64,000 nucleotides of DNA from Arthrobacter luteolus NBRC 107841 (GTDB taxonomy: Bacteria > Actinomycetota > Actinomycetes > Actinomycetales > Micrococcaceae), in the NCBI RefSeq assembly GCF_001552075.1, contig NZ_BCQM01000002.1, positions 1-64,000 of the forward strand. The letters run 5' to 3'. Position 1 is the stretch's first letter; every line of letters begins with the position of its first letter. The translations under genes were made by a program, and so were the position numbers. Shown here piece by piece: positions 26,256-33,513 of this stretch. The notes below the pieces were generated by a model that saw only the letters and a list, made by a program, of their open reading frames with translations, had not been told where the DNA came from and ran no database searches.

Positions 26256-26927
26256 ATGAACCACAATTTCGGAACCCCGGGCAGCATGGCACCGCAGATG
26301 CCGTCCAGCCGCTATGTCCTGCCTCAGTTCGAAGAGCGCACGCCTTACGGCTTCAAGCGCCAGGACCCTTACACCAAGCTCTTTGAGGACCGCATCATCT
26401 TCCTCGGCGTCCAGGTTGACGACGCGTCGGCAGATGACGTTATGGCCCAGCTCCTGGTCCTGGAATCCACGGATCCGGACCGGGACATCACCCTGTACAT
26501 CAACTCTCCCGGCGGATCGTTCACGGCCATGACGGCCATCTACGACACCATGCAGTACATCCGCCCGGAGATCCAGACGGTCTGCCTCGGCCAGGCAGCC
26601 AGCGCTGCCGCCGTGCTGCTCGCTGCCGGCACCCCCGGCAAGCGGCTCGCCCTTCCCAACGCCCGTGTGCTCATCCACCAGCCGGCGCTTGGCGGCGGCG
26701 AACGCGGGCAGGCATCGGACCTGGAAATCCAGGCCGCAGAAGTCATGCGGATGCGTACCTGGCTGGAGGATACCCTGGCACTGCACTCCAACAAGTCCTC
26801 TGAGGAAGTGAACCGGGACATTGAGCGCGACAAGATCCTCACCGCGGCGGGTGCCCTGGAGTACGGCCTGATCGACCAGGTCCTCGACTCCCGCAAGATC
26901 AAGACCCCCGCAATCAACAAGGCCTGA
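26256..26927 (+). CDS. clpP2: ATP-dependent Clp protease proteolytic subunit ClpP2
   Basis: A 223-aa ClpP paralogue. Triad S116 ([12 protein letters not shown]), H141 ([11 protein letters not shown]) and D192 (IERDKILTA). Compared with ClpP1 it has the longer 40-residue N-terminus and QAASAA active-site strand typical of actinobacterial ClpP2. RBS AGGAG lies 8 bp from the ATG. It is co-transcribed with clpP1; a hairpin at 26997-27033 separates it from clpX. Confidence 0.95.
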   Translation: MNHNFGTPGSMAPQMPSSRYVLPQFEERTPYGFKRQDPYTKLFEDRIIFLGVQVDDASADDVMAQLLVLESTDPDRDITLYINSPGGSFTAMTAIYDTMQYIRPEIQTVCLGQAASAAAVLLAAGTPGKRLALPNARVLIHQPALGGGERGQASDLEIQAAEVMRMRTWLEDTLALHSNKSSEEVNRDIERDKILTAAGALEYGLIDQVLDSRKIKTPAINKA

Positions 26928-26996
26928 TGGGGTTTGCTGCCGCACCGCCTGCCGGCTGAGCCGACGGAGGTGCGGCACCGGCCCCGTCGGCGCCAG

Positions 26997-27033
26997 GAAG
27001 CCCGTGGAGCGGAAAATCCGCACCACGGGCTTC
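26997..27033 (+). terminator. Hairpin between clpP2 and clpX
   Basis: GAAGCCCGTGG (26997-27007) pairs with CCACGGGCTTC (27023-27033), with an inner CGG/CCG step. It is followed only by TGGTTG, so it may attenuate rather than fully stop readthrough into clpX. Confidence 0.65.
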
Positions 27034-27160
27034 TGGTTGCTGATTACCGCACCCAAGTGTCCTAGAGTGGATCATGGTGACTGGCACGCTTTTCCTTCCG
27101 GCACGTATTTGCACCGATACCTAAACCGCTGACGAAGGACCATCTAAAGGGGACAGAATT

Positions 27161-28453
27161 ATGGCTCGCATTGGTGAGAGCGCAGATCTGCTCAAGTGCT
27201 CTTTCTGCGGAAAGAGCCAGAAGCAGGTGCGCAAGCTCATAGCCGGCCCCGGCGTCTACATCTGCGATGAGTGCATCGAACTTTGCAATGAGATCATCGA
27301 GGAAGAGCTCTCTGAAGTAGCCGAGGGCGATTCGTTTGTCCTGCCCAAGCCCCGCGAGATCTTTGACTCGCTGCAGGAGTACGTTATTGGCCAGGAACCG
27401 GCCAAGCGTTCCCTCGCCGTCGCCGTGTACAACCACTACAAGCGCATTCAGTCTGGCCATGCCAGCCGCGGTCCAGGCAGCCTGGCGGATACCGTCGGCA
27501 CCGAAGACGTCGAAATTGGCAAGTCCAACATCCTGCTGATTGGTCCGACCGGCTGCGGCAAGACGTACCTGGCCCAGACTCTGGCACGCCGCCTGAATGT
27601 GCCGTTTGCCGTCGCCGATGCGACCGCCCTGACCGAAGCCGGTTATGTTGGCGAGGACGTCGAGAACATCCTGCTCAAGCTCATTCAGGCCGCCGACTAC
27701 GACGTCAAGAAGGCCGAGCAGGGGATCATCTACATCGACGAGATCGACAAGATCTCGCGGAAGAGCGAAAACCCCTCCATCACGCGGGATGTCTCCGGTG
27801 AAGGCGTGCAGCAGGCGCTGCTGAAAATCCTGGAAGGCACCGTGGCCTCCGTTCCGCCGCAGGGCGGCCGGAAGCATCCGCACCAGGAATTCATCCAGAT
27901 TGACACCACCAACGTGCTCTTCATCGTCGCCGGAGCCTTTGCGGGACTGGAAGAGATCATTGGCTCGCGCTCCGGACGGAAGGGGATCGGCTTCGGCGCA
28001 CCCCTGAACGAGACCAGCAAGGGTACCGATTCCTACGCGGATGTTATGCCCGAGGACCTGCTGAAATTTGGGCTGATTCCTGAATTCATCGGCCGGCTGC
28101 CGGTGATCACCACCGTGTCCAACCTGGACCGCACCGCGCTGATCCAAATCCTTACGGAACCCAAAAACTCCCTGGTCAAGCAGTTCCAGAAGATGTTCCA
28201 GCTGGACGGTATCGAACTTGCCTTCGACACCGAAGCGCTGGAAGCCATCGCGGACCAGGCGCTGGAGCGGGGCACCGGTGCCCGCGGCCTGCGGGCGATC
28301 CTCGAAGAGGTGCTCCTGCCGGTTATGTTCGACCTCCCGAGCCGCGAGGACATCGCCCGCGTGGTGATCAGCCGCGAAGCCGTGACGGAGAAAGCCGATC
28401 CCACCCTGATTTCGCACGATGTCATCGCCAAGCGGCGCAACAAGTCCGCCTAG
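27161..28453 (+). CDS. clpX: ATP-dependent Clp protease ATP-binding subunit ClpX
   Basis: A 430-aa AAA+ unfoldase. N-terminal zinc-binding domain with C13, C16, C35 and C38 ([21 protein letters not shown]). Walker [14 protein letters not shown], Walker [12 protein letters not shown], pore loop region [11 protein letters not shown] loop ([10 protein letters not shown]) for ClpP docking, sensor 2 [10 protein letters not shown]. Full length. It has 230 bp of its own upstream sequence after a hairpin, so an internal promoter is likely. Confidence 0.97.
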   Translation: MARIGESADLLKCSFCGKSQKQVRKLIAGPGVYICDECIELCNEIIEEELSEVAEGDSFVLPKPREIFDSLQEYVIGQEPAKRSLAVAVYNHYKRIQSGHASRGPGSLADTVGTEDVEIGKSNILLIGPTGCGKTYLAQTLARRLNVPFAVADATALTEAGYVGEDVENILLKLIQAADYDVKKAEQGIIYIDEIDKISRKSENPSITRDVSGEGVQQALLKILEGTVASVPPQGGRKHPHQEFIQIDTTNVLFIVAGAFAGLEEIIGSRSGRKGIGFGAPLNETSKGTDSYADVMPEDLLKFGLIPEFIGRLPVITTVSNLDRTALIQILTEPKNSLVKQFQKMFQLDGIELAFDTEALEAIADQALERGTGARGLRAILEEVLLPVMFDLPSREDIARVVISREAVTEKADPTLISHDVIAKRRNKSA

Positions 28454-28499
28454 CGATCACAGCACCAACCCCAGTACGACCATGCCTAGGAGTGTCCAC

Positions 28500-29111
28500 G
28501 TGCCCGAAAATACCGCGACAGCCGACTTTTGGTTCGACCCGACCTGTCCCTTCGCCTGGATCACGTCCCGCTGGATGGGCGAGGTGGAGAAGGTCCGGGA
28601 TGTGCAGACCGAATGGCACGTGATGAGCCTGTCGGTCCTCAACGAGGGCCGCGAGCTTCCGGAAGCCTACCGGGAACGCATCGACCGGGCCTGGGGTCCG
28701 GTGCGCGTGATCATCGCGGCCGCTGAGCTGCACGGATCGGAATACATCAAGAAGCTCTACGATGCCATGGGTACCCGGATCCACGACCAGGGCATCAAAG
28801 ACTTCGACGAAGTGATCTCCAAGTCCCTGGCTGAAGTGGAACTTCCCGCGGACCTGGCCCGCTTTGCTGCCAGCGATACGTACGATACCCAGCTTCGCGC
28901 TTCCCACCAGGAAGCCATCGACAAGGTGGGCGACGACGTCGGAACGCCCGTGGTGGCGTTCAACGGCACCGCGTTCTTCGGCCCGGTCCTCACCCGCATC
29001 CCGCGCGGGGAAGAGGCAGGCAAGATGTTCGACGGCGCCCTGCTGCTGGCTTCCAACCCGCATTTCTTCGAAATCAAGCGCAGCCGCACCGAGGACCCCG
29101 CCTTCAACTAG
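28500..29111 (+). CDS. DsbA-family mycothiol-dependent nitroreductase-like protein
   Basis: A 203-aa thioredoxin-fold protein with an inserted helical domain. The active site reads FDPTCPFAW with a single Cys (C16); actinobacterial relatives of Rv2466c use this Cys with mycothiol. A cis-Pro loop VGTPVVAFNG sits near residue 155. The GTG start at 28500 has AGGAG 7 bp upstream; ATG at 28482 lacks one. It starts 46 bp after clpX and could be read through from it. Probably cytosolic reductase or transferase; substrate unknown. Confidence 0.85.
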   Translation: MPENTATADFWFDPTCPFAWITSRWMGEVEKVRDVQTEWHVMSLSVLNEGRELPEAYRERIDRAWGPVRVIIAAAELHGSEYIKKLYDAMGTRIHDQGIKDFDEVISKSLAEVELPADLARFAASDTYDTQLRASHQEAIDKVGDDVGTPVVAFNGTAFFGPVLTRIPRGEEAGKMFDGALLLASNPHFFEIKRSRTEDPAFN

Positions 29112-29372
29112 TCACTGGGCCGGGCGGGTTTCCGCCCGGATGATCTCCGCCAGCTGAGTGAATCCCAGCCGTTCCGCGTTCTCCAGCGCCGTCCGGCCTT
29201 GGGGATCACGGATACCTGGATCGGCTCCGGCTGCCAGGAGCTGGCTGAGGATGTCCTGCAGGGCGGGGACCGCCGCTGTTGAGCAGCACGGCTTCCTGCA
29301 GTGCTGTCCAGCCCAGGTTGTTGACGTGGCTCACCGGCACACACGGCGTTGATGAGGATCCGCGGTGAACCG
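29112..29372 (-). pseudogene. Ankyrin-repeat protein relic (C-terminal fragment, frameshifted)
   Basis: Reading leftward, three frames each carry part of an ankyrin protein: RILINAVCAGE, then HVNNLGWTALQEAVLLNSG, then PALQDILSQLLAAGADPGIR continuing DPQGRTALENAERLGFTQLA to a TGA at 29114-29112. The GWTALQEA and GADPGIRDPQGRTALENA pieces are clear ankyrin consensus. Two frame changes and no start leave it non-functional. It converges on the DsbA-like gene, whose stop is at 29111. Confidence 0.75.
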
Positions 29373-29375
29373 CGG

Positions 29376-29727
29376 GAAATTGGTGCCGTCGTCCGGCATG
29401 CCCTGCTGCGGATGGTCCAGAGTGCTGCCGCCAATACGCCGCTGCACACCTCTGCGGCCAGCGCCACCGTCACCCGGGGTTTCCTGCCGGAAACTTTCAC
29501 GCTGGATTTCCATGACGACGGCGCTGCCGGACCCATGGGATACCTGCTCAAGGTCGCGTCTCCGGAAGAGATCTTTGCGGCGGTGCGGGGGCGCGGTGCA
29601 GGGCCGGCGTCTGTCTATCTCAGAGGCCACGGTGAAGACCCACCTGGCGCACATTTACGTGAAGCTGGGAGTGGAGAGCCGGGCAGCCGCGATCTCCACT
29701 GCCATCCGCCGGGAGGGTATGCGCTGA
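29376..29727 (+). pseudogene. Collapsed two-component system relic (kinase, receiver and LuxR HTH pieces)
   Basis: One open frame starts with the C-terminal part of a NarL-type sensor kinase ATPase domain (RHALLRMVQSAAANTPLHTS, LPETFTLDFHDDG), then joins the end of a response-regulator receiver (MGYLLKVASPEEIFAAVR). A frame change then leads to the recognition part of a LuxR HTH (ISEATVKTHLAHIYVKLGVE) ending at 29727. Most of the kinase, the receiver and the linker are gone. Internal deletions have welded fragments of two adjacent genes. Confidence 0.75.
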
Positions 29728-29768
29728 CATCCCTCCCGGCGTAGAGCCTGCGCTGTCCGCCGGCGGGG

Positions 29769-30683
29769 CTAGCCGGCGAGGGCAGCCAGTGCCGGGTAGG
29801 AGGACTGCGCGCCCGGAAGCGTCGCTGCCAGCGCACCGGCCTTGGCGGCAAACCCGGCAGCCGCGGGCAGCGTCTCGCCGGCCGCGAGCCGGGCGGCGGT
29901 GGCCGCCGTGAACGCGTCGCCGCAGCCTGTGGTGTCCACCGCGCTCACCCGGACGGGAGCTATCTGCACAATGCGGTCTTCACCGGCAGCGGTGCCGTCC
30001 AGAACGACGGCGCCGTCCCCGCCCAGTGTGATGACGGCGCGGTTAACGCCCAGGCCGGCGAAGGCCTCGATGACGGCTTCCCAATCCGCTGCAGGATCAG
30101 CCACGCCGGAGACCTGGGCGGCCTCATGCGCGTTGACCAGCAGCACATCGGTGAGCGCCAGCAACTCGGCGGGAACCTCACGGTACGGCGAGAGGTTCAG
30201 CAGGACGGCGGCGCCCGCCTGGTGCCCGGCCTTCGCTGCGGCGGCCACCGTTTCCAGCGGCACCTCCAGGCTTAGGCAGAGCACGGCCGCGTCGTCGAAC
30301 AAGCCGGCCGGCAGATCGGCTCCGCTGAGTGTGCCGTTGGCGCCGGGGGAAACAATGATGGTGTTTTCCCCGGCGGCGTCCACCACGATCATGGCTGTGC
30401 CCGTGGCTGTGTCCGGGCGCCGCAGGACCCGAGAGGCATCAACACCGGCCTCGGCAGCCGCCTTCAGCAGCAGGTCGCCGTGCCCGTCGGCCCCGACCGC
30501 ACCGAAAAGCCGGACCTTGGCGCCCAGGATGGCCGCTGCGGCCGCCTGATTGGCGCTCTTGCCGCCAGGGACAATAACCAGCTCCGAGCCGCCCAGCGTT
30601 TCGCCCGGGGAGGGGAAACGCTCAGTGCGGACAGTGAGGTCAGCGTTCAGCGAGCCAACAACTACAACTTTTCCGGCGGACAT
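29769..30683 (-). CDS. rbsK: Ribokinase (PfkB family)
   Basis: A 304-aa sugar kinase phosphorylating ribose to ribose 5-phosphate. N-terminal VVVGSLNADLTVRTERFPSP and VPGGKSANQAAAAAILGAKV bind the sugar; the C-terminal VDTTGCGDAFTAA contains the anion hole and catalytic Asp. It is the last gene of the leftward uriH-uriT-rbsK operon (gap 25 bp from the MFS gene), which handles the ribose released from nucleosides. No regulator is encoded next to it. Confidence 0.93.
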   Translation of the reverse strand: MSAGKVVVVGSLNADLTVRTERFPSPGETLGGSELVIVPGGKSANQAAAAAILGAKVRLFGAVGADGHGDLLLKAAAEAGVDASRVLRRPDTATGTAMIVVDAAGENTIIVSPGANGTLSGADLPAGLFDDAAVLCLSLEVPLETVAAAAKAGHQAGAAVLLNLSPYREVPAELLALTDVLLVNAHEAAQVSGVADPAADWEAVIEAFAGLGVNRAVITLGGDGAVVLDGTAAGEDRIVQIAPVRVSAVDTTGCGDAFTAATAARLAAGETLPAAAGFAAKAGALAATLPGAQSSYPALAALAG

Positions 30684-30708
30684 GCGCAGGACTCTCCTTT
30701 GAGGGGGA

Positions 30709-32139
30709 TCAGCGGGTGGCGGTGGCGGTCTCGGCGTGAACTTCAGCGTCGACCGGTTTCGGAATCAGGAAGGACGCGGCCAGGGCCAGCACCAGAATCA
30801 CCAGACCGGTAATAATACCGCCGTAGTAGCCTTCGGTGCCGGAGCCGTCCGCAGCGGTGGTTGCCGTCTTGACCGCGTAGATCACCGCGAAGCTCAGTCC
30901 TGCACCCAGGTTGAAGGCGCCGGCGTTCAGGCCCGGCAGGAAGCCGGGGTTCTCCTTGGGGGAGAGCACAATGCCCAGGCCGTTGAGCATGATGTTGCCA
31001 ATGCCGGCGTAGGTGATGCCGACCAGCAGGGACACACCCAGCAGCCCGAGCTTCGAGTCGCTGCCGACTACCAGGAGCATCAGCGCCAGGGCGATCACGG
31101 ATCCGATCATGCCGATCCGGAGTACCTTGCCGTAGCCCCACGTAGCGGCGAGGCGGCCGGCGATCGGACCCATCACCAGTCCGGCGATGGCGTACGGGGT
31201 CAGTGTCCACCACGCGGACTCTTCGGCGCCCATGCCGAAGCCCACGGCGCCGTCCTGTGCGAGTGCAGGAATGATGCCGTTCATCACGGCAAACACGCCG
31301 GTCATGGTCAGCAGCGTCGTCAGCAGCAGCGACCAGGTGGAGCGCTGCTTGAGCAGATGGGTGGCCACCAGCGGATGGTCGCTGCGGTTTTCCACCTTCC
31401 AGAAGACCGCAAAGGCGATGACGGCGATAACGATGAGCCCGGTGACGAGCGGCCAGTTGGCCGCTGCGAGCTTGCCGGCCTCGTTGAAGGCGGTGAGCAG
31501 GGTGCCAACAGAGATGACCAGGGGAACCACACCCACCCAGTCCATCTTTTCCTTCTTCTCTGCGGTGGACTCCGGAGCCAGCGCCAGCAGCAGTACCGAT
31601 GCGATGGCACCGACCGCTGCCATGGCCCAGAAGACCGAGGCGAAGCCGTGGTTCTGCGCCAGGTAGCCGCCGGCCAGGGCGTCAACTCCGGCGATGCCGC
31701 CGTTGACGGCGGTGATAACGCCCATGAGGGTGCCGTAGAGCTTCGGTTCGCGGATTTCCACCCGGAGCATGATCAGTGCCAGTGGAACCACCGGACCGGA
31801 CACGCCCTGGATCAGGCGGGCGATGAACAGGACTTCGATGCTCGGTGCCAGGGCGGCAACCACTGAGCCGATGGTCAGGATCACCAGCATCCCGCCGAGG
31901 ACCTTCTTGCGGCCGATGATGTCACCGAGCCGGGGGAGGAACAGGGAGAACAATGCTGCGGAGGTGAAGAACGCCGTCTGGCTCAGGCCAACTGCCGCCG
32001 AGGTGGTGTTCAGCTCTTCCTCGATGGTGACCAGGGCGGGGGACAGCATGGAAGCGTTCAGCTGGAAGGCTACGCAGGCGGCCAGCAGTGCTGTCATCAG
32101 CACGGCCACGTTTACGCGGCGCTGGGATGTTTTGCTCAC
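30709..32139 (-). CDS. uriT: MFS transporter, likely uridine/nucleoside uptake (UriT-like)
   Basis: A 476-aa major facilitator with about 14 hydrophobic segments (DHA2-like). Motif A is LPRLGDIIGRKKVLG and motif C-like GPVVPLALIML. Its position between a nucleoside hydrolase and a ribokinase matches the uridine operon of Corynebacterium glutamicum, in which the MFS gene is the uridine permease. The start ATG overlaps the nucleoside hydrolase stop (ATGA). The substrate call rests on that context. Confidence 0.82.
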   Translation of the reverse strand: MSKTSQRRVNVAVLMTALLAACVAFQLNASMLSPALVTIEEELNTTSAAVGLSQTAFFTSAALFSLFLPRLGDIIGRKKVLGGMLVILTIGSVVAALAPSIEVLFIARLIQGVSGPVVPLALIMLRVEIREPKLYGTLMGVITAVNGGIAGVDALAGGYLAQNHGFASVFWAMAAVGAIASVLLLALAPESTAEKKEKMDWVGVVPLVISVGTLLTAFNEAGKLAAANWPLVTGLIVIAVIAFAVFWKVENRSDHPLVATHLLKQRSTWSLLLTTLLTMTGVFAVMNGIIPALAQDGAVGFGMGAEESAWWTLTPYAIAGLVMGPIAGRLAATWGYGKVLRIGMIGSVIALALMLLVVGSDSKLGLLGVSLLVGITYAGIGNIMLNGLGIVLSPKENPGFLPGLNAGAFNLGAGLSFAVIYAVKTATTAADGSGTEGYYGGIITGLVILVLALAASFLIPKPVDAEVHAETATATR

Positions 32140-33083
32140 AGGTCTACCTCGCCAATCCGCTCCAGCGCGTCCACAATCAGGTCCCAGAACTTCTGGTGGT
32201 CCAGGTCGACGGCGACGGAGGTGGTGCAGTCATCGGGCGCAGGGGCACGGAAGTCCGCTACCGTCATGCCCAGTGTCAGCGTGCCGGTCAGCTCCACATC
32301 CAGGGGAACGCGCCGGGTGGTCATAACGGAGGGGTCAATCACGTAGGCAACGGCGCACGGGTCATGGACCGGCGGGAAGTCGAAGCCCTGCGCGTCCTTG
32401 TAGGTCTTGCCGAAGAACTCCAGGAGCTCACCGACGAACTTCGCGGGCTTGGTGCCAACGGCGGCGATGCGGCCGGCTACCTCGTCCGTGGCCAGCGCCT
32501 GGTGGGTCAGGTCCAGGCCGACCATGGTCAGCGGCCACTTTTCGTTGAAAACGATGTGCGCGGCCTCGGGGTCGATGATGATGTTGAATTCGGCCACCGC
32601 GGACCAGTTGCCCACGTGGTAGCCGCCGCCCATGAGGACAACTTCCTTCACGCGTTCGGCGATGCGCGGTTCCTTGCGCACGGCCAGGGCGATGTTGGTC
32701 AGCCCGCCGGTGGGCACCAGCGTGACGGTGCCGGGTTCGTGGGCCATCACGGTGTCGATGATCAGGTCGACGGCGTGCCGCGGATCCAGCTCGATGGCCG
32801 GTTCGGGCAGTTCGGGGCCGTCCATGCCGGATTCGCCGTGGATGTCCGGAGCGTTTTCGATCGTCCGCACCAGCGGACGCGGGCTGCCTGCAGCGAAGGG
32901 GACACCTGTGATATTTGCGACACGGGCAATTGCCAGCGCGTTGCGGGTCACCTTTTCCAGGGTCTGGTTTCCGACGACGGTGGTCACCGCCAGGAGCTCG
33001 ATCTCCGGGCTGCCGTGTGCCAGCAGCAGGGCGACCGCATCATCATGACCGGGGTCGCAGTCCAGGATGATTTTGGTGGGCAT
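32136..33083 (-). CDS. uriH: Ribonucleoside hydrolase (uridine-preferring type)
   Basis: A 315-aa nucleoside hydrolase cleaving the N-glycosidic bond of ribonucleosides. IILDCDPGHDDAVALL is the calcium- and ribose-binding Asp cluster (D8, D10, D14, D15); VVLMGGGYHVGNW and AEFNIIIDPEAA supply further Asn/Asp; HDPCAVAYVIDP carries the C-terminal Asp. ATG at 33083 has GGAG 7 bp upstream; longer open frame ignored. First gene of the operon with uriT and rbsK. Confidence 0.9.
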   Translation of the reverse strand: MPTKIILDCDPGHDDAVALLLAHGSPEIELLAVTTVVGNQTLEKVTRNALAIARVANITGVPFAAGSPRPLVRTIENAPDIHGESGMDGPELPEPAIELDPRHAVDLIIDTVMAHEPGTVTLVPTGGLTNIALAVRKEPRIAERVKEVVLMGGGYHVGNWSAVAEFNIIIDPEAAHIVFNEKWPLTMVGLDLTHQALATDEVAGRIAAVGTKPAKFVGELLEFFGKTYKDAQGFDFPPVHDPCAVAYVIDPSVMTTRRVPLDVELTGTLTLGMTVADFRAPAPDDCTTSVAVDLDHQKFWDLIVDALERIGEVDL

Positions 33084-33455
33084 AACTTCTCCGCTTCGTT
33101 GAGGTTCCAGCTGGGGGACCGTGGGTCCCGTGGTGCAGTGCCCCGTCCTGGCTGTCCGGTCCGTGGTTCGCAGCGGTGCGGATACGGGCCGGGCCACGGC
33201 GGAGTGCAGCACAAGCGGAACGGGATCAGGCGGGGCCGGAAGACGGTTCGAAGGGCGGCACTGGCCCCTGAAGGGGCGGGCACTGTCTTAAAGATAGCGA
33301 CGTTTCCTGTGCCGTATTTCGCGGTGCTTCTCCGGGGCGAGCGCCGATTTGCCTCCGGGCCGGAGGATGCTTAACCTGTGCGCTGCAGGCGGTGTGAACC
33401 GGTTCTTCAGGCCCGGTCCCGGCTGCGTTTGCGGCCGGTGAACCGCGGGCCGGAG
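33084..33455. other. Upstream region of the nucleoside operon
   Basis: This gap of about 370 bp should hold the promoter and operator of uriH-uriT-rbsK. On the minus strand a TATCTT at 33290-33295 could be a -10 element. GAACCGGTTC at 33397-33406 is a 10-bp palindrome with a central CCGG, like LacI/GalR operators, but it lies about 100 bp upstream of that candidate -10. GGCCCCTGAAGGGGC near 33262 is a small hairpin. No coding potential seen. Confidence 0.4.
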
Positions 33456-33499
33456 CGCAAAAACACCCGGCCGGATTTCTCCGGCCGGGTGTTTTTGCG
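33456..33499. terminator. Strong intrinsic terminator of valS
   Basis: A perfect 20-bp stem (33456-33475 with 33480-33499), loop of 4 nt, flanked by A-run and T-run, 14 bp beyond the valS stop. It works for valS on the minus strand. Confidence 0.95.
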
Positions 33500-33513
33500 T
33501 TCGGGCGCTGGTG

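Noticed and set aside
25560-27056. 498-residue frame antisense to clpP1-clpP2
   Set aside because: It spans two certain genes and their gap; composition is typical of shadow frames.
29108-29551. 147-codon minus-strand frame over the relic region
   Set aside because: It mixes wrong frames of both relics; ankyrin and kinase pieces are in other frames.
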